A stretch of 64,000 nt of DNA from JAEZDC01 sp036676415 (lineage in GTDB: Bacteria; Bacteroidota; Bacteroidia; Chitinophagales; Chitinophagaceae), in assembly GCA_036676415.1 (NCBI GenBank), contig JAKFCX010000029.1, positions 81,991 through 145,990 on the forward strand. The letters run 5' to 3'. This document shows positions 35,987 through 44,128 of the stretch, piece by piece (positions within the stretch are counted from its first letter, which is position 1; every line of letters starts with the position of its first letter). A model generated the notes under the pieces. The model searched no databases and had not been told where the DNA came from. It saw only the letters and a list, made by a program, of their open reading frames with translations. The position numbers and the translations under genes are program-made.

Positions 35987-36208
35987 CTTTTTGTCTTGAT
36001 ACAAAAAGTTACAAAAAGATCAAGTCCGACAGCATCGCTCCGCGGCTTCGGACTGGCCAACGCCTCCCCCTGTGTGGCGGGTTGTGGTTGCCGAGATTCC
36101 TGTTATTGTAAGACCTCTGCTTGCTGTGCGAGGTTTGCAGATACCGAAGCTTTCAGTTACACGCTGCACCTTACCCTTTGAAAAGAATTGCCTGCGGATT
36201 CTTTTCAA
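35987..36208. repeat. structured dispersed repeat, full copy 1
   Basis: This element of about 220 bp recurs at 63781-63998 and in part at 48688-48752. Stem I is CTTTTTGT (35987-35994)/ACAAAAAG (36001-36008) with loop CTTGAT; that loop is complementary to ATCAAG at 36019-36024. Stem II is GTCCGA (36024-36029)/TCGGAC (36048-36053) around an 18-nt loop. A CGCCTCCCCCTGTGTG block and GTTACACGCTGCA (36156-36168) are conserved. Stem III is TTGAAAAGAAT (36178-36188)/ATTCTTTTCAA (36198-36208), perfect, with CCTGCGG in its loop. No protein is encoded. The stems differ between copies by compensatory changes, so structure appears to be conserved. Confidence 0.8.
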
Positions 36209-36337
36209 TACCGCCTGCGGCGGCACCGGATAAGCTGAGGCGTTTATGTGCTTTTTGGTAGTGGTTAGCAAGATTAGATAGTGTAATTTTTATTGTTGAT
36301 ACCTATTATTGAAAGAAGTTATTATGATATCGTGGTT

Positions 36338-36369
36338 TTAAAAAAAACAAAGCCCCGCAATATGCGGGG
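36338..36369 (-). terminator. rho-independent terminator of the HNH gene
   Basis: On the minus strand, CCCCGCA/TGCGGGG (36353-36369) form a 7-bp stem with a 3-nt loop, followed by CTTTGTTTTTTT. It lies 48 bp beyond the stop at 36417. The same terminator is duplicated at 35825-35853. Confidence 0.75.
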
Positions 36370-36416
36370 ACTTTTATATTACTGGGACCTGAGAACATGT
36401 TATGGTGGCAAGGCTA

Positions 36417-37586
36417 TTAACGATCGTCTGCCCTGCCGTATTTGCCGAACCTGTGTGAACGCAGTGTTTCATCGGTCTGCCAGCGTTTGTGTTCGGGCAG
36501 GCCGGGGCTGATCTCTTGCCGCAGCTTCTGGCGAAGGCCCCGCAGGTTGAGCAATAAGATGGGTAAGGGATCGAAGAGAAAAGAACAACGCTGGCAACGA
36601 TCAACGAAGTAGAGATAAGTTTCGGTACGCAGCTCCTCCCAGTTCCTGATGTTGCGTTGGGTAGCTCGGCGATCAACATCTTTCCATACCTCCTGCATAT
36701 AGTATTCATCCTGTGTTTCGTAATAACGTTTCAGGCAGGGATCTTCACAGCGGCGGATGGCTTCTGCCCTGTCGATACGTTTCTTCCGTAGCCCGTCCTT
36801 ATTGTATTTTGATGCACCACTCCAGCACATGAATGTCTCACCATCTACCCAGGCCAGGTTATCGGCGTGGCAGTTTAATTTATCACGGTCTTTAAAAATG
36901 ACGTGTTTGTATTTGCGGGGGTTGGGTACAAAATGTTCTGCTACGAGTGTGGCAAGCCCTGCCCGCATGTATTCTTTTTTTTCTGTTGGATAACGCAGCT
37001 TTACACGCAGGCAGCCACGGTTGCCTTTCATATGTGCAAGTATGCGGTCTTGCCTGTACACCACACCATCCCTGGTGATGAAGTAACCGGGAAAATCATT
37101 TACCGGTACACCACCAAGGTCTATCACCGGTTTTTGTTTTCTGCGTTTGATGGGGCCTAGTAATTCTTCGTAACTGTACAACCGCTCTCCTTTTGCAACA
37201 AATCTTCTATTGGCTTTCCAACACCTGTAAGCGGTATCACTCACCCATTCTAAATTGTTTGCATGGCAGTTGGTGAGATCGCAGTCTTTGTGAATGTAAT
37301 GCGTGTAGTTATGTGGATTAGCAACATGGGTAAGTGCCACCAGCTTTGCAATGGCCAGTTTTGATTTTTTACCATTGATGCTGATGCGTACCAACGGTGA
37401 ACGACGGGGCAGTTTTACAGGTGTTAAACGAATACCATTGCGAAAGATATTGCCATAGATTGTAGCCCTGTATTGTTCGTAACCGGGAACAGGTTGTGCC
37501 TCTGGCTCTAGGGCAATGATCTTAGCTGCACTGATCGGTTGCAATGCAGCTAAGGCAGTTATGATATTACAGATTGAGGTTTGCAA
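36417..37586 (-). CDS. tandem NUMOD4/HNH-like endonuclease
   Basis: This 389-residue protein carries two copies of a NUMOD4-HNH-like unit. Unit 1: VPGYEQYRATIYGNIF followed by THYIHKDCDLTNCHANNLEW (about 30-125). Unit 2: DFPGYFITRDGVVY followed by HVIFKDRDKLNCHADNLAW (about 160-260). The pattern H-x-KDxDxxNCHxxNLxW matches the HNH motif seen in free-standing phage-type homing endonucleases. A basic C-terminal part (about 270-389) is unrecognised. The only possible start is TTG at 37586; no ATG occurs in the first 150 codons. The gene is divergent from the XRE regulator, with a palindromic operator between them. Its 3' end is partly duplicated to the left, suggesting mobility. Confidence 0.75.
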   Translation of the reverse strand: MQTSICNIITALAALQPISAAKIIALEPEAQPVPGYEQYRATIYGNIFRNGIRLTPVKLPRRSPLVRISINGKKSKLAIAKLVALTHVANPHNYTHYIHKDCDLTNCHANNLEWVSDTAYRCWKANRRFVAKGERLYSYEELLGPIKRRKQKPVIDLGGVPVNDFPGYFITRDGVVYRQDRILAHMKGNRGCLRVKLRYPTEKKEYMRAGLATLVAEHFVPNPRKYKHVIFKDRDKLNCHADNLAWVDGETFMCWSGASKYNKDGLRKKRIDRAEAIRRCEDPCLKRYYETQDEYYMQEVWKDVDRRATQRNIRNWEELRTETYLYFVDRCQRCSFLFDPLPILLLNLRGLRQKLRQEISPGLPEHKRWQTDETLRSHRFGKYGRADDR

Positions 37587-37638
37587 TGATATTTCTTCTA
37601 TAATTTATCCTTCTATTGACTTCTTACCATAAAGATAA

Positions 37639-37660
37639 TTGGATACATATATGTATCCAA
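37639..37660. promoter_or_regulatory. perfect 22-bp palindromic operator
   Basis: The half-site TTGGATACATA is followed directly by its inverse complement TATGTATCCAA, giving a perfect 22-bp palindrome in the 104-bp spacer between the HNH gene and the XRE regulator. For the leftward gene it fills the interval between a TTG and TATCTTTA (near-consensus -7 box), so binding would block that promoter. Binding by the adjacent XRE protein is inference. Confidence 0.6.
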
Positions 37661-37690
37661 GTCTTTTTTTGAGTATGCGACCTTTAAATA

Positions 37691-37906
37691 GTGAATAATC
37701 CTGCTGCAATTAAGGCTTTCGGAATACATTTAAGGGTACTTAGGGAAAAGGCTGGCATGAGCCAGCAAGCCCTTGCGGACACAGCAGGTGTCGCAAAAAT
37801 TACAATTCAACGGTTAGAAAATGCCAAGTCGAGTGCAAGTCTTGACTTACTTGTCTCATTAGCAGAGGCGCTTGATATTTCATTAAAGAAGTTAGTGGAC
37901 TTTTAA
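37691..37906 (+). CDS. XRE-family HTH transcriptional regulator
   Basis: This 71-residue protein is a single Cro/C1-type helix-turn-helix (LRVLREKAGMSQQALADTAGVAKITIQRLENAKS, about 14-47), followed by one short helix. The start codon is GTG at 37691. Small XRE repressors of this size are typical controllers of restriction-modification or mobile-element genes, and the perfect palindrome 30 bp upstream is a likely target. It lies at the left edge of the AT-rich island, upstream of the methyltransferase. Confidence 0.88.
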   Translation: MNNPAAIKAFGIHLRVLREKAGMSQQALADTAGVAKITIQRLENAKSSASLDLLVSLAEALDISLKKLVDF

Positions 37907-38123
37907 ATGCATAAAGCTAACAAGACACTCTTGTGAAGAACCTTGATTATTTGACTAGGTGAAAGTAATTGCGTAAAGAAATTAGCTTCTTACAGATTTA
38001 TTAAAGCTGTACTAATAAATTGTAGCATTGCATTTATTTTGTATATGTTACATTATCAACGTATGTGCAAAATATAATTCTTTTAACTGTCCTGTAACTG
38101 TTACTTTAGGGCGAAAAGCACAG

Positions 38124-38945
38124 GTGTTCTTAGAAGAAGTAAAAGCTAAACCATTTCTGCGATGGGCTGGTGGAAAAAACTGGCTCTTACCATACTTGGA
38201 CAAATTGAATCCCGTTAATTTTAATGATTATCATGAGCCCTTTTTAGGAGGCGGTTCCGTCTTTTTTCATCTTCGTAATGGAAAAGGAAAATATTATTTA
38301 TCTGACTTAAATGAAGACCTTATAAGTACATATCAAGCAATTCAAAAAAATGCTGAAGCAGTTATAGAAGAGTTGCTACAATTACAAAACACTAAGGAAT
38401 TTTATTACAACATTCGAGATAAAAAGTTTAGAAATCCCTTCAAAAAAGCGGCAAGATTTATATACTTAAATAAAACCTCGTTTAACGGCTTATACAGAGT
38501 TAATCAAAATGGCAAGTATAATGTGCCGTATGGATTTAGAAAGAAATTTGAGGTTGATCATTCTAATATCAGAGCAGTTAAGGATGCACTAGTTGGAGTT
38601 CAGTTGAAATCTCAAGATTTTATTACGTCACTCGAAAAAGTGAAGCCGAAAGATTTAGTTTTTGTGGACCCCCCATATACAGTGGCTCATGAAAATAATG
38701 GATTCATTTTATACAATCAAAAGCTATTTACCCTACAAGATCAAAAGAAGCTAGCTGCAGCATTATTTGACATATCAAAAAGAGGTGGCTTTTATATCTT
38801 GACTAATGCTAAACACGATGCACTTAAAGAAATTTATTGCAATTTAAGTGCCCCAATAGAGGTAAAAAGACAAAGTTTAATTGGTGGAAGAAATGCAAGC
38901 AGGGGGTTGATTACAGAATATCTCTTTACAAACATACAACCCTAA
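38124..38945 (+). CDS. D12-class DNA adenine methyltransferase (Dam/MboI-like)
   Basis: This 273-residue enzyme has the N6-adenine methyltransferase motifs of the D12/alpha class. AdoMet-binding motif I is FLRWAGGKNWLLPYL (about 11-25) with FLGGGSVFF (about 40-48); the catalytic motif IV is DPPY (182-185). Segment FNGLYRVNQNGKYNVPYG is the substrate-binding loop of Dam- and DpnM/MboIA-type enzymes, which modify GATC, so GATC specificity is likely but not proven. I choose GTG at 38124 because relatives begin a few residues before KPFLRWAGGK; a TTG at 38028 would add 32 atypical residues. Its stop shares one base with the next ATG (TAATG), so the two genes are translationally coupled. Confidence 0.88.
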   Translation: MFLEEVKAKPFLRWAGGKNWLLPYLDKLNPVNFNDYHEPFLGGGSVFFHLRNGKGKYYLSDLNEDLISTYQAIQKNAEAVIEELLQLQNTKEFYYNIRDKKFRNPFKKAARFIYLNKTSFNGLYRVNQNGKYNVPYGFRKKFEVDHSNIRAVKDALVGVQLKSQDFITSLEKVKPKDLVFVDPPYTVAHENNGFILYNQKLFTLQDQKKLAAALFDISKRGGFYILTNAKHDALKEIYCNLSAPIEVKRQSLIGGRNASRGLITEYLFTNIQP

Positions 38946-41236
38946 TGAAAGATTTAAGAGAAACTTTTGATGAATGTCTAGTTTCAGACGACCAACTAAA
39001 AAAAGCTTTGACAATAAGGGAACGAGATTTCATTTTAGAATCTATTCCTTATGAATTAGTCGAACGATATAAATCCGAAGGATGGAAAATCGATAGAGAG
39101 TTTAAAACTCGTTGCCGAATGTGGAGATATAAGCCCACAGATGTAGCTTTTGAGGACGAAGTCTGGTCTCTATTCGGGGGGTTAAGCTTCAAGAAATTGA
39201 ACAGAGATCGTCGACTATGTCTCTCCTATTCTGAAGATGGAAAATCTACGCAGCAAATTGATGTTTTGGCTGTAGATGATGAAAGTATAATTATCGTGGA
39301 ATGTAAAAGCACAGACACTCTAGAAAAGAAACGTTCTTTCAAAACTGACATTGAGGCATTAGGGGGGAAAAAGCAAGGTATAACAAACTGGATTAGGAAA
39401 ATTTTTCCTGGAGAGAAGTACAAAATCAAATTCATATTAGCTACTAAAAATTATATTTTATCCAAAGAAGATTTAGATCGATTAGAAAATTTTAAAATCC
39501 TTCATATAGATGAAACCACTCTTAGCTATTACCGTAGCTTGTATGACCATCTCGGGGTCGCAGCCAAATACCAATTCTTAGGAGCTATATTCGAAGGAGA
39601 GGATATTCCTGAGCTGGATAATATAGTTCCTGCTATAAAAGGGAAAATGGGAAATCATGTTTACTATTCATTCTCAATCGAACCTGAGAAACTTCTCAAA
39701 ATAGGTTTTGTGCTTCATAGAAATAAAGCAAACAAAAAGATGATGCCAACCTACCAACGTATGATAAAAAAAAGTAGGTTAAAAGGAATCGAAAACTTCA
39801 TAAACTCTGGAGGGTATTTTGGAAATTCGGTAATAATTAATATACAAACTACGAAGTCTTTGAGATTTGAAAGAGCAAACACACAGTCAGAATCTTCAAT
39901 TGCTAAAATTGGTTTACTTTATCTTCCTAAAAAATATAAATCTGCATATATAATCGATGGACAACACAGAATTTATGGCTATGCCAACACAAAGTATAGG
40001 TTGACGAACACTATACCTGTGGTAGCGTTTGAAAATCTGGACAGAATTGAGCAAACTGAGATTTTTATGCAGATTAATGAAAATCAAAAGGCTATTCCAA
40101 AAAATTTAAAAAATACTCTCAACGCCGATCTTTTATGGGGATCATCCAATCTTAATGAAGCTGTGCGAGCCTCTAGATTACAGCTTGCAATTGATTTAGG
40201 AGAAGATAAGTCTTCAACCCTATATGGAAGAATAGTGATTGGTGAAGATTTAAAAAGCAAGAGAACCTGTATTAAACTTGATACTATAAGCACTGCGCTG
40301 AATAAAACAAGTTTTTACGGAAAAGTATCTAAAGATTCAATCAAAGAATTAGGGAGTTTTTATAACGGCAATATCGACAAAACTCATGAAAGGATATTTG
40401 ACCTGTTAGTGGGCTGCTTTGATTTTGTAAAAGACAATCTTACTTCAGATTGGGAATTAGGGGAAGAGGATAATGGTTATGTAAGTATAAATGCGACGAT
40501 TTACGTTTTAATCCTAATCATAAATGATGTCATAAATCATCTCGTTGAAAAATGCGAAGTAGATATACAAAAAAGTAAAATGGAAGAAATTCTGGTAAAT
40601 TCATATGAATATCTTGATCCAATTATTAAACATTTCAAAGAAATAAATATAGAAACCAAACTGAGCTATCGAAAAAGTTATGGTTTATCTGGAAGAGCAG
40701 ATTATTGGCACAAATTACAACAGGTGATTAATGATGCAAAACCAGAATTCAATCCCACATCACTACAGAAATATTTAGAAGAAAAAGCCCATTTTTTAAA
40801 TGATTTGGCAATTAAATATATCCGTGGAATAGAGACTTTTTTGAAAGCGGATGTAAGAAGTAAGTTAGAAGAAAAGTTCGATAAAAAATGGTGGAAGCAA
40901 GGTGTGCCGATGAAAGTCTACTCAACTGCAGAATCAATTGCAAGCCAAAAGAACAGGGAAATTGATGAAGAAGAAAAAGAAGTTGAACCATGGGATTGTT
41001 TACATATCATTGACTTTAGAGACATCATAATGTTTAACAAAAGCTGGATGTTAAAGGAATACACTCGAGTCGGTGAAGAACAACTAAGCTCTGATGCTAA
41101 ATCAGATTGGCTCATCAAGTTTAACAAAATTAGAAATGAAAACGTTCACAGCTGGAAGGGTTCTGAAGAAGAAATTAAATTTTTGGAGGAAATCTATTCT
41201 TGGTTGACCACTTCTGAAGGGGAAGAAGATATTTAA
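38945..41236 (+). CDS. three-module protein: PD-(D/E)xK-like nuclease, DGQHR (DndB-like), HEPN (Swt1-like)
   Basis: This 763-residue protein has three recognisable parts. Residues about 65-190 carry a restriction-endonuclease-like core: QIDVLAVDDESIIIVECKST supplies Asp106 and Glu119-x-Lys121. Residues about 235-400 form a DGQHR domain: TYQRMIKKSRLKGIENFI, YIIDGQHRIYGY (DGQHR 338-342) and FMQINENQKAIPKN, the signature found in DndB and related proteins of DNA-modification systems. The C-terminus (about 660-763) resembles the Swt1-type HEPN domain, with IRNENVHSW containing the RNase-type R-x4-H (Arg730, His735). It is translationally coupled to the adenine methyltransferase, so it is probably the effector or restriction half of that pair. 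Domain calls are by motif; the architecture is one I do not recognise as characterised. Confidence 0.75.
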   Translation: MKDLRETFDECLVSDDQLKKALTIRERDFILESIPYELVERYKSEGWKIDREFKTRCRMWRYKPTDVAFEDEVWSLFGGLSFKKLNRDRRLCLSYSEDGKSTQQIDVLAVDDESIIIVECKSTDTLEKKRSFKTDIEALGGKKQGITNWIRKIFPGEKYKIKFILATKNYILSKEDLDRLENFKILHIDETTLSYYRSLYDHLGVAAKYQFLGAIFEGEDIPELDNIVPAIKGKMGNHVYYSFSIEPEKLLKIGFVLHRNKANKKMMPTYQRMIKKSRLKGIENFINSGGYFGNSVIINIQTTKSLRFERANTQSESSIAKIGLLYLPKKYKSAYIIDGQHRIYGYANTKYRLTNTIPVVAFENLDRIEQTEIFMQINENQKAIPKNLKNTLNADLLWGSSNLNEAVRASRLQLAIDLGEDKSSTLYGRIVIGEDLKSKRTCIKLDTISTALNKTSFYGKVSKDSIKELGSFYNGNIDKTHERIFDLLVGCFDFVKDNLTSDWELGEEDNGYVSINATIYVLILIINDVINHLVEKCEVDIQKSKMEEILVNSYEYLDPIIKHFKEINIETKLSYRKSYGLSGRADYWHKLQQVINDAKPEFNPTSLQKYLEEKAHFLNDLAIKYIRGIETFLKADVRSKLEEKFDKKWWKQGVPMKVYSTAESIASQKNREIDEEEKEVEPWDCLHIIDFRDIIMFNKSWMLKEYTRVGEEQLSSDAKSDWLIKFNKIRNENVHSWKGSEEEIKFLEEIYSWLTTSEGEEDI

Positions 41237-43206
41237 TGATTAAGTTGTTTATAGAAAGTTAGAAAGGCATTTGAAATAAGTTTATGACGTGATATAACAC
41301 GAATCGTAGACTGTGTTGATTTCTCAATGAGGCGATAGTTATTTTCATCAATTACTAATTCCAGATCTAGAGTGTTTTCAATTAGGTTTTTCAACAAACT
41401 TGAACACGAATCAGCCGAGCGAACCACTAATATTCCATTTAATACCCCTGTACTAAGGATGACTTGTAGTGCGAGTGGATGAATTTCCCTAAAAATTTTC
41501 GCCCGCCTTTCAAATCGTAGAGTTCTCGCTATAAGAGTTTTAATAAGAGTTGTTTTTACGTCAACTTCCACACTGTCATCTTTACTTCCTTTTTTAATTA
41601 TATTATCTAACCAATTTTTTGTTTTCGCTTTTATGGCTTCGTCACCCTCATTTCTAAATCGCTCGTCAATTTCTCCATACAGATCAAAATCGGCCCAATG
41701 ATCTACTACAATTTTAATGATAGAAGATGTCGACAACTTATTAAAAAGTGCATGAAGCAATATCCCATGAATTGCTTCTATATCGTCTGCCTCTTCATCG
41801 ATATCGTCAATTGCGTTTTTATCATGAAGCTTTATTAATTCTATCAAGTCGTTTTGATGCATTAATCCGAACTTTTCTGAGTCAATTCCAGCTTCTGCAT
41901 TATAAAGTCGTGGAACGTAAACTATTACAGGTTTACCTTGGCCAAGGCTAACAGATGCTTCTGAATCTTTTCCGAAAGTATCTTCCTTTTGTGCCATGTA
42001 AATACAGACGTTTGCACGCTTTAACATGAGTGCTTCAACAAGTCCTTTAGCTACTCTATCCTCGATCCATGATTGTGTAGGATTGAAATATCTTAATTTA
42101 TATTGCCTTACTTCAGGTTTCTCAAACAGAGAAGATATAAATCTATTCACGGATAAGAAATCCGCATTTGTTCGCATCGAGGTTGCGACATATACGTCCA
42201 TAAAATCCGCTGTAAGGTAATTGGCCAAATTTTCATATGCAATGCCTTGAAATTTTTTTATCTCTCGTATTTCCCCCTCCTGTTTGGGTGCCAACCGCTT
42301 TATTTCCCTCTCTAACACATCAATTTCAGGCTTAAACAATGGCGAAAGAATACCATGTTCAATTCGTGACTCATATTTTCTCAAAAGAGAATCTATCTTA
42401 CGGATCTTTTTAGCAGAATAATCTTTTGGATTAAACTTTCCCTCTTTGCGTTTTGCGATTATTTCCTCAAGAAACGAAACAAGCTCGTTTCTTTCTTGTT
42501 GCTCCTTTTCTACCTTGGCTGCAGCTATGTACCCCAAAATTTCAAGCTTCTCTTCTGGAATCAATTTAATTCGATCCCAAGTTGTACGCTGGGAATAATG
42601 ATCGGTATTTATATGTTGCAGCGGGGCAATTAGATCGGCCAAATGGCCTGAGTTTAAGCGTTCGTATGCCTCTTGAATTGAAGAAAAAAGTCTCAAAGCA
42701 GTAATTAAATACTCGTATATGGAATTTTTAAAGTCATCGGTTGAATTGAAAGATTCTTTACCTAGATATTCTGAGAAGAATTCTTTGGTAACTGGTAAGA
42801 TTCCGTAGAAAACTAAAATGCTATTAAACTTATCAAAAGACTGTTCAGGAGTAAAAACCTCTTCAAATAATCTATTAATCTCGTTTTCTACATTCTCGAT
42901 AACTGTAGCATCTAAGTTCAGTGCTGAGATCGGAGTTCCAACAAGTTCTTTCAGCAAAATTTCAAAATTAGCCCTCAAAATGGCTTGATCGGAAAGAAAC
43001 GGTAACCAATAATCTTTGGGCATATCTAAAAACTCACAAATTCTCCTAAGCTGCTCCTTAGTAGGAAAACGCAATCCTTGTTCTAAATGAGCAATGTTAG
43101 ACCTTGTAACACCCGATAAATGCTTCTCTAATTGTAATTGCGTATACCCTTTGTGGTCTCTATGAATTCGTATTTGCTCTGCCAGCGTTTCAAAATGGGG
43201 TATCAT
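41233..43206 (-). CDS. XRE-HTH protein with nucleoside deoxyribosyltransferase-like domain
   Basis: This 657-residue protein begins with an XRE helix-turn-helix (about 8-62: YTQLQLEKHLSGVTRSNIAHLEQG). A long, mostly helical middle (about 75-330) includes a charged coiled-coil-like stretch at 225-320. A Rossmann-like domain (about 335-435) follows: FMDVYVATSMRTNADF, then IEDRVAKGLVEALMLKRANVCIYMA, then DSEASVSLGQGKPVIVYVP. The D-x-E...GKPVI arrangement (Glu416) is that of nucleoside 2-deoxyribosyltransferase/TIR-like nucleotide-cleaving domains. The C-terminal 220 residues are unrecognised. Its 3' end overlaps the convergent DGQHR gene by 4 bp; its start is 103 bp from the divergent nucleotide operon. 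A sensor-regulator or nucleotide-degrading effector is inferred. Confidence 0.65.
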   Translation of the reverse strand: MIPHFETLAEQIRIHRDHKGYTQLQLEKHLSGVTRSNIAHLEQGLRFPTKEQLRRICEFLDMPKDYWLPFLSDQAILRANFEILLKELVGTPISALNLDATVIENVENEINRLFEEVFTPEQSFDKFNSILVFYGILPVTKEFFSEYLGKESFNSTDDFKNSIYEYLITALRLFSSIQEAYERLNSGHLADLIAPLQHINTDHYSQRTTWDRIKLIPEEKLEILGYIAAAKVEKEQQERNELVSFLEEIIAKRKEGKFNPKDYSAKKIRKIDSLLRKYESRIEHGILSPLFKPEIDVLEREIKRLAPKQEGEIREIKKFQGIAYENLANYLTADFMDVYVATSMRTNADFLSVNRFISSLFEKPEVRQYKLRYFNPTQSWIEDRVAKGLVEALMLKRANVCIYMAQKEDTFGKDSEASVSLGQGKPVIVYVPRLYNAEAGIDSEKFGLMHQNDLIELIKLHDKNAIDDIDEEADDIEAIHGILLHALFNKLSTSSIIKIVVDHWADFDLYGEIDERFRNEGDEAIKAKTKNWLDNIIKKGSKDDSVEVDVKTTLIKTLIARTLRFERRAKIFREIHPLALQVILSTGVLNGILVVRSADSCSSLLKNLIENTLDLELVIDENNYRLIEKSTQSTIRVISRHKLISNAFLTFYKQLNH

Positions 43207-43309
43207 TATCTACTTTAAACACAAATTACTAAAATTCCTTCACTTTGATAGTTAAGCCTTTAGAAATAATTCTATCTTCAATACATCTTCGTAAACTCAA
43301 TTACCTATC

Positions 43310-44128
43310 ATGTATTTCAAAAATTACATTGGTACTCTTAATGACGATATGATTCATAAAGCATGTAGCAACGGAGTGCTTATCTCGAAAAACTACTTGC
43401 ATGATAACGTTGGACAAGCATGCTATGAACTCTCAGCAAGTAATATCTATTATGATCTATCTAATAGCTTTAAAAGAATAGATATCTCAAAAGACGGCTA
43501 TGAGTACATACTTATTAAGCCTAAACAATCTGTGGTAATAATTACTAAGGAAGAACTCAATATTCCTGCTAATGTTATTGGAAGAATTCTAACAAAGGGG
43601 AAATTATTTTCAGTCGGGTTACTTCCAGTAAATACTTACGCAGACCCAGGGTTTCAAGGAAATTTAGGAATTATACTTCACAATAGTTCTACAAACTATA
43701 TTAAGCTGAAAGAAGAAGAACTTATAGCCAAGATAGAATTTTCTGTTCTTCAAGAGAAAGTTAAACAAGCCTATAATGGTCAGCATGGATATAAATCGAA
43801 GATATGGCCGATCCCTGTTGAATATACTTTAACGGAAACGGAAATACAACACGACAATCGAGTTGGAAGCGTACAGGAGGAAATTGAACAGATATATGGT
43901 TCGCGGTATTCAACCATTATTAAAATGCTCCTGTCAGTGGAAAGAAAGCTTATTCTAGCATCCATCATATATTTTGGTTTCTCAATATTATTGTTAGCAG
44001 TTTTACTAAAACTTGGAAAAAGTGATTGGTTTTCGCCATTTTGGGCCATCCTTCTAGGGCTTTTTTCCAATATTCTCAGTGCATGGTTTATAGTAAGACT
44101 AGGTAAATCAAAGTATTTTAATGATTAA
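43310..44128 (+). CDS. membrane-anchored dCTP deaminase/dUTPase-like protein, probably catalytically inactive
   Basis: This 272-residue protein has a dCTP deaminase/dUTPase-type beta fold (about 30-155): ISKNYL...ACYELSASNIYYDL, IPANVIGRI, then YADPGFQGNLGIILHNSS and LIAKIEFSVL, aligning with the family's IDPGxxG core. Two departures affect the active site. The GRSSxxR motif reads LTKGKLFS (about 94-101), and the position of the catalytic Glu of Dcd (E138 in E. coli) is hydrophobic (in GIIL, about 120-123). The C-terminus adds two transmembrane helices (about 213-234 and 244-263), absent from normal family members. I infer a membrane-tethered nucleotide-binding or sensing protein rather than an enzyme. 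It opens a four-gene operon and overlaps the next gene by 8 bp. Confidence 0.75.
   Translation: MYFKNYIGTLNDDMIHKACSNGVLISKNYLHDNVGQACYELSASNIYYDLSNSFKRIDISKDGYEYILIKPKQSVVIITKEELNIPANVIGRILTKGKLFSVGLLPVNTYADPGFQGNLGIILHNSSTNYIKLKEEELIAKIEFSVLQEKVKQAYNGQHGYKSKIWPIPVEYTLTETEIQHDNRVGSVQEEIEQIYGSRYSTIIKMLLSVERKLILASIIYFGFSILLLAVLLKLGKSDWFSPFWAILLGLFSNILSAWFIVRLGKSKYFND

Noticed and set aside
36293..36511. Open frames on the plus strand across the duplicated HNH 3' end
   Set aside because: They are opposite-strand readings of the HNH gene end and of its duplicated terminator.
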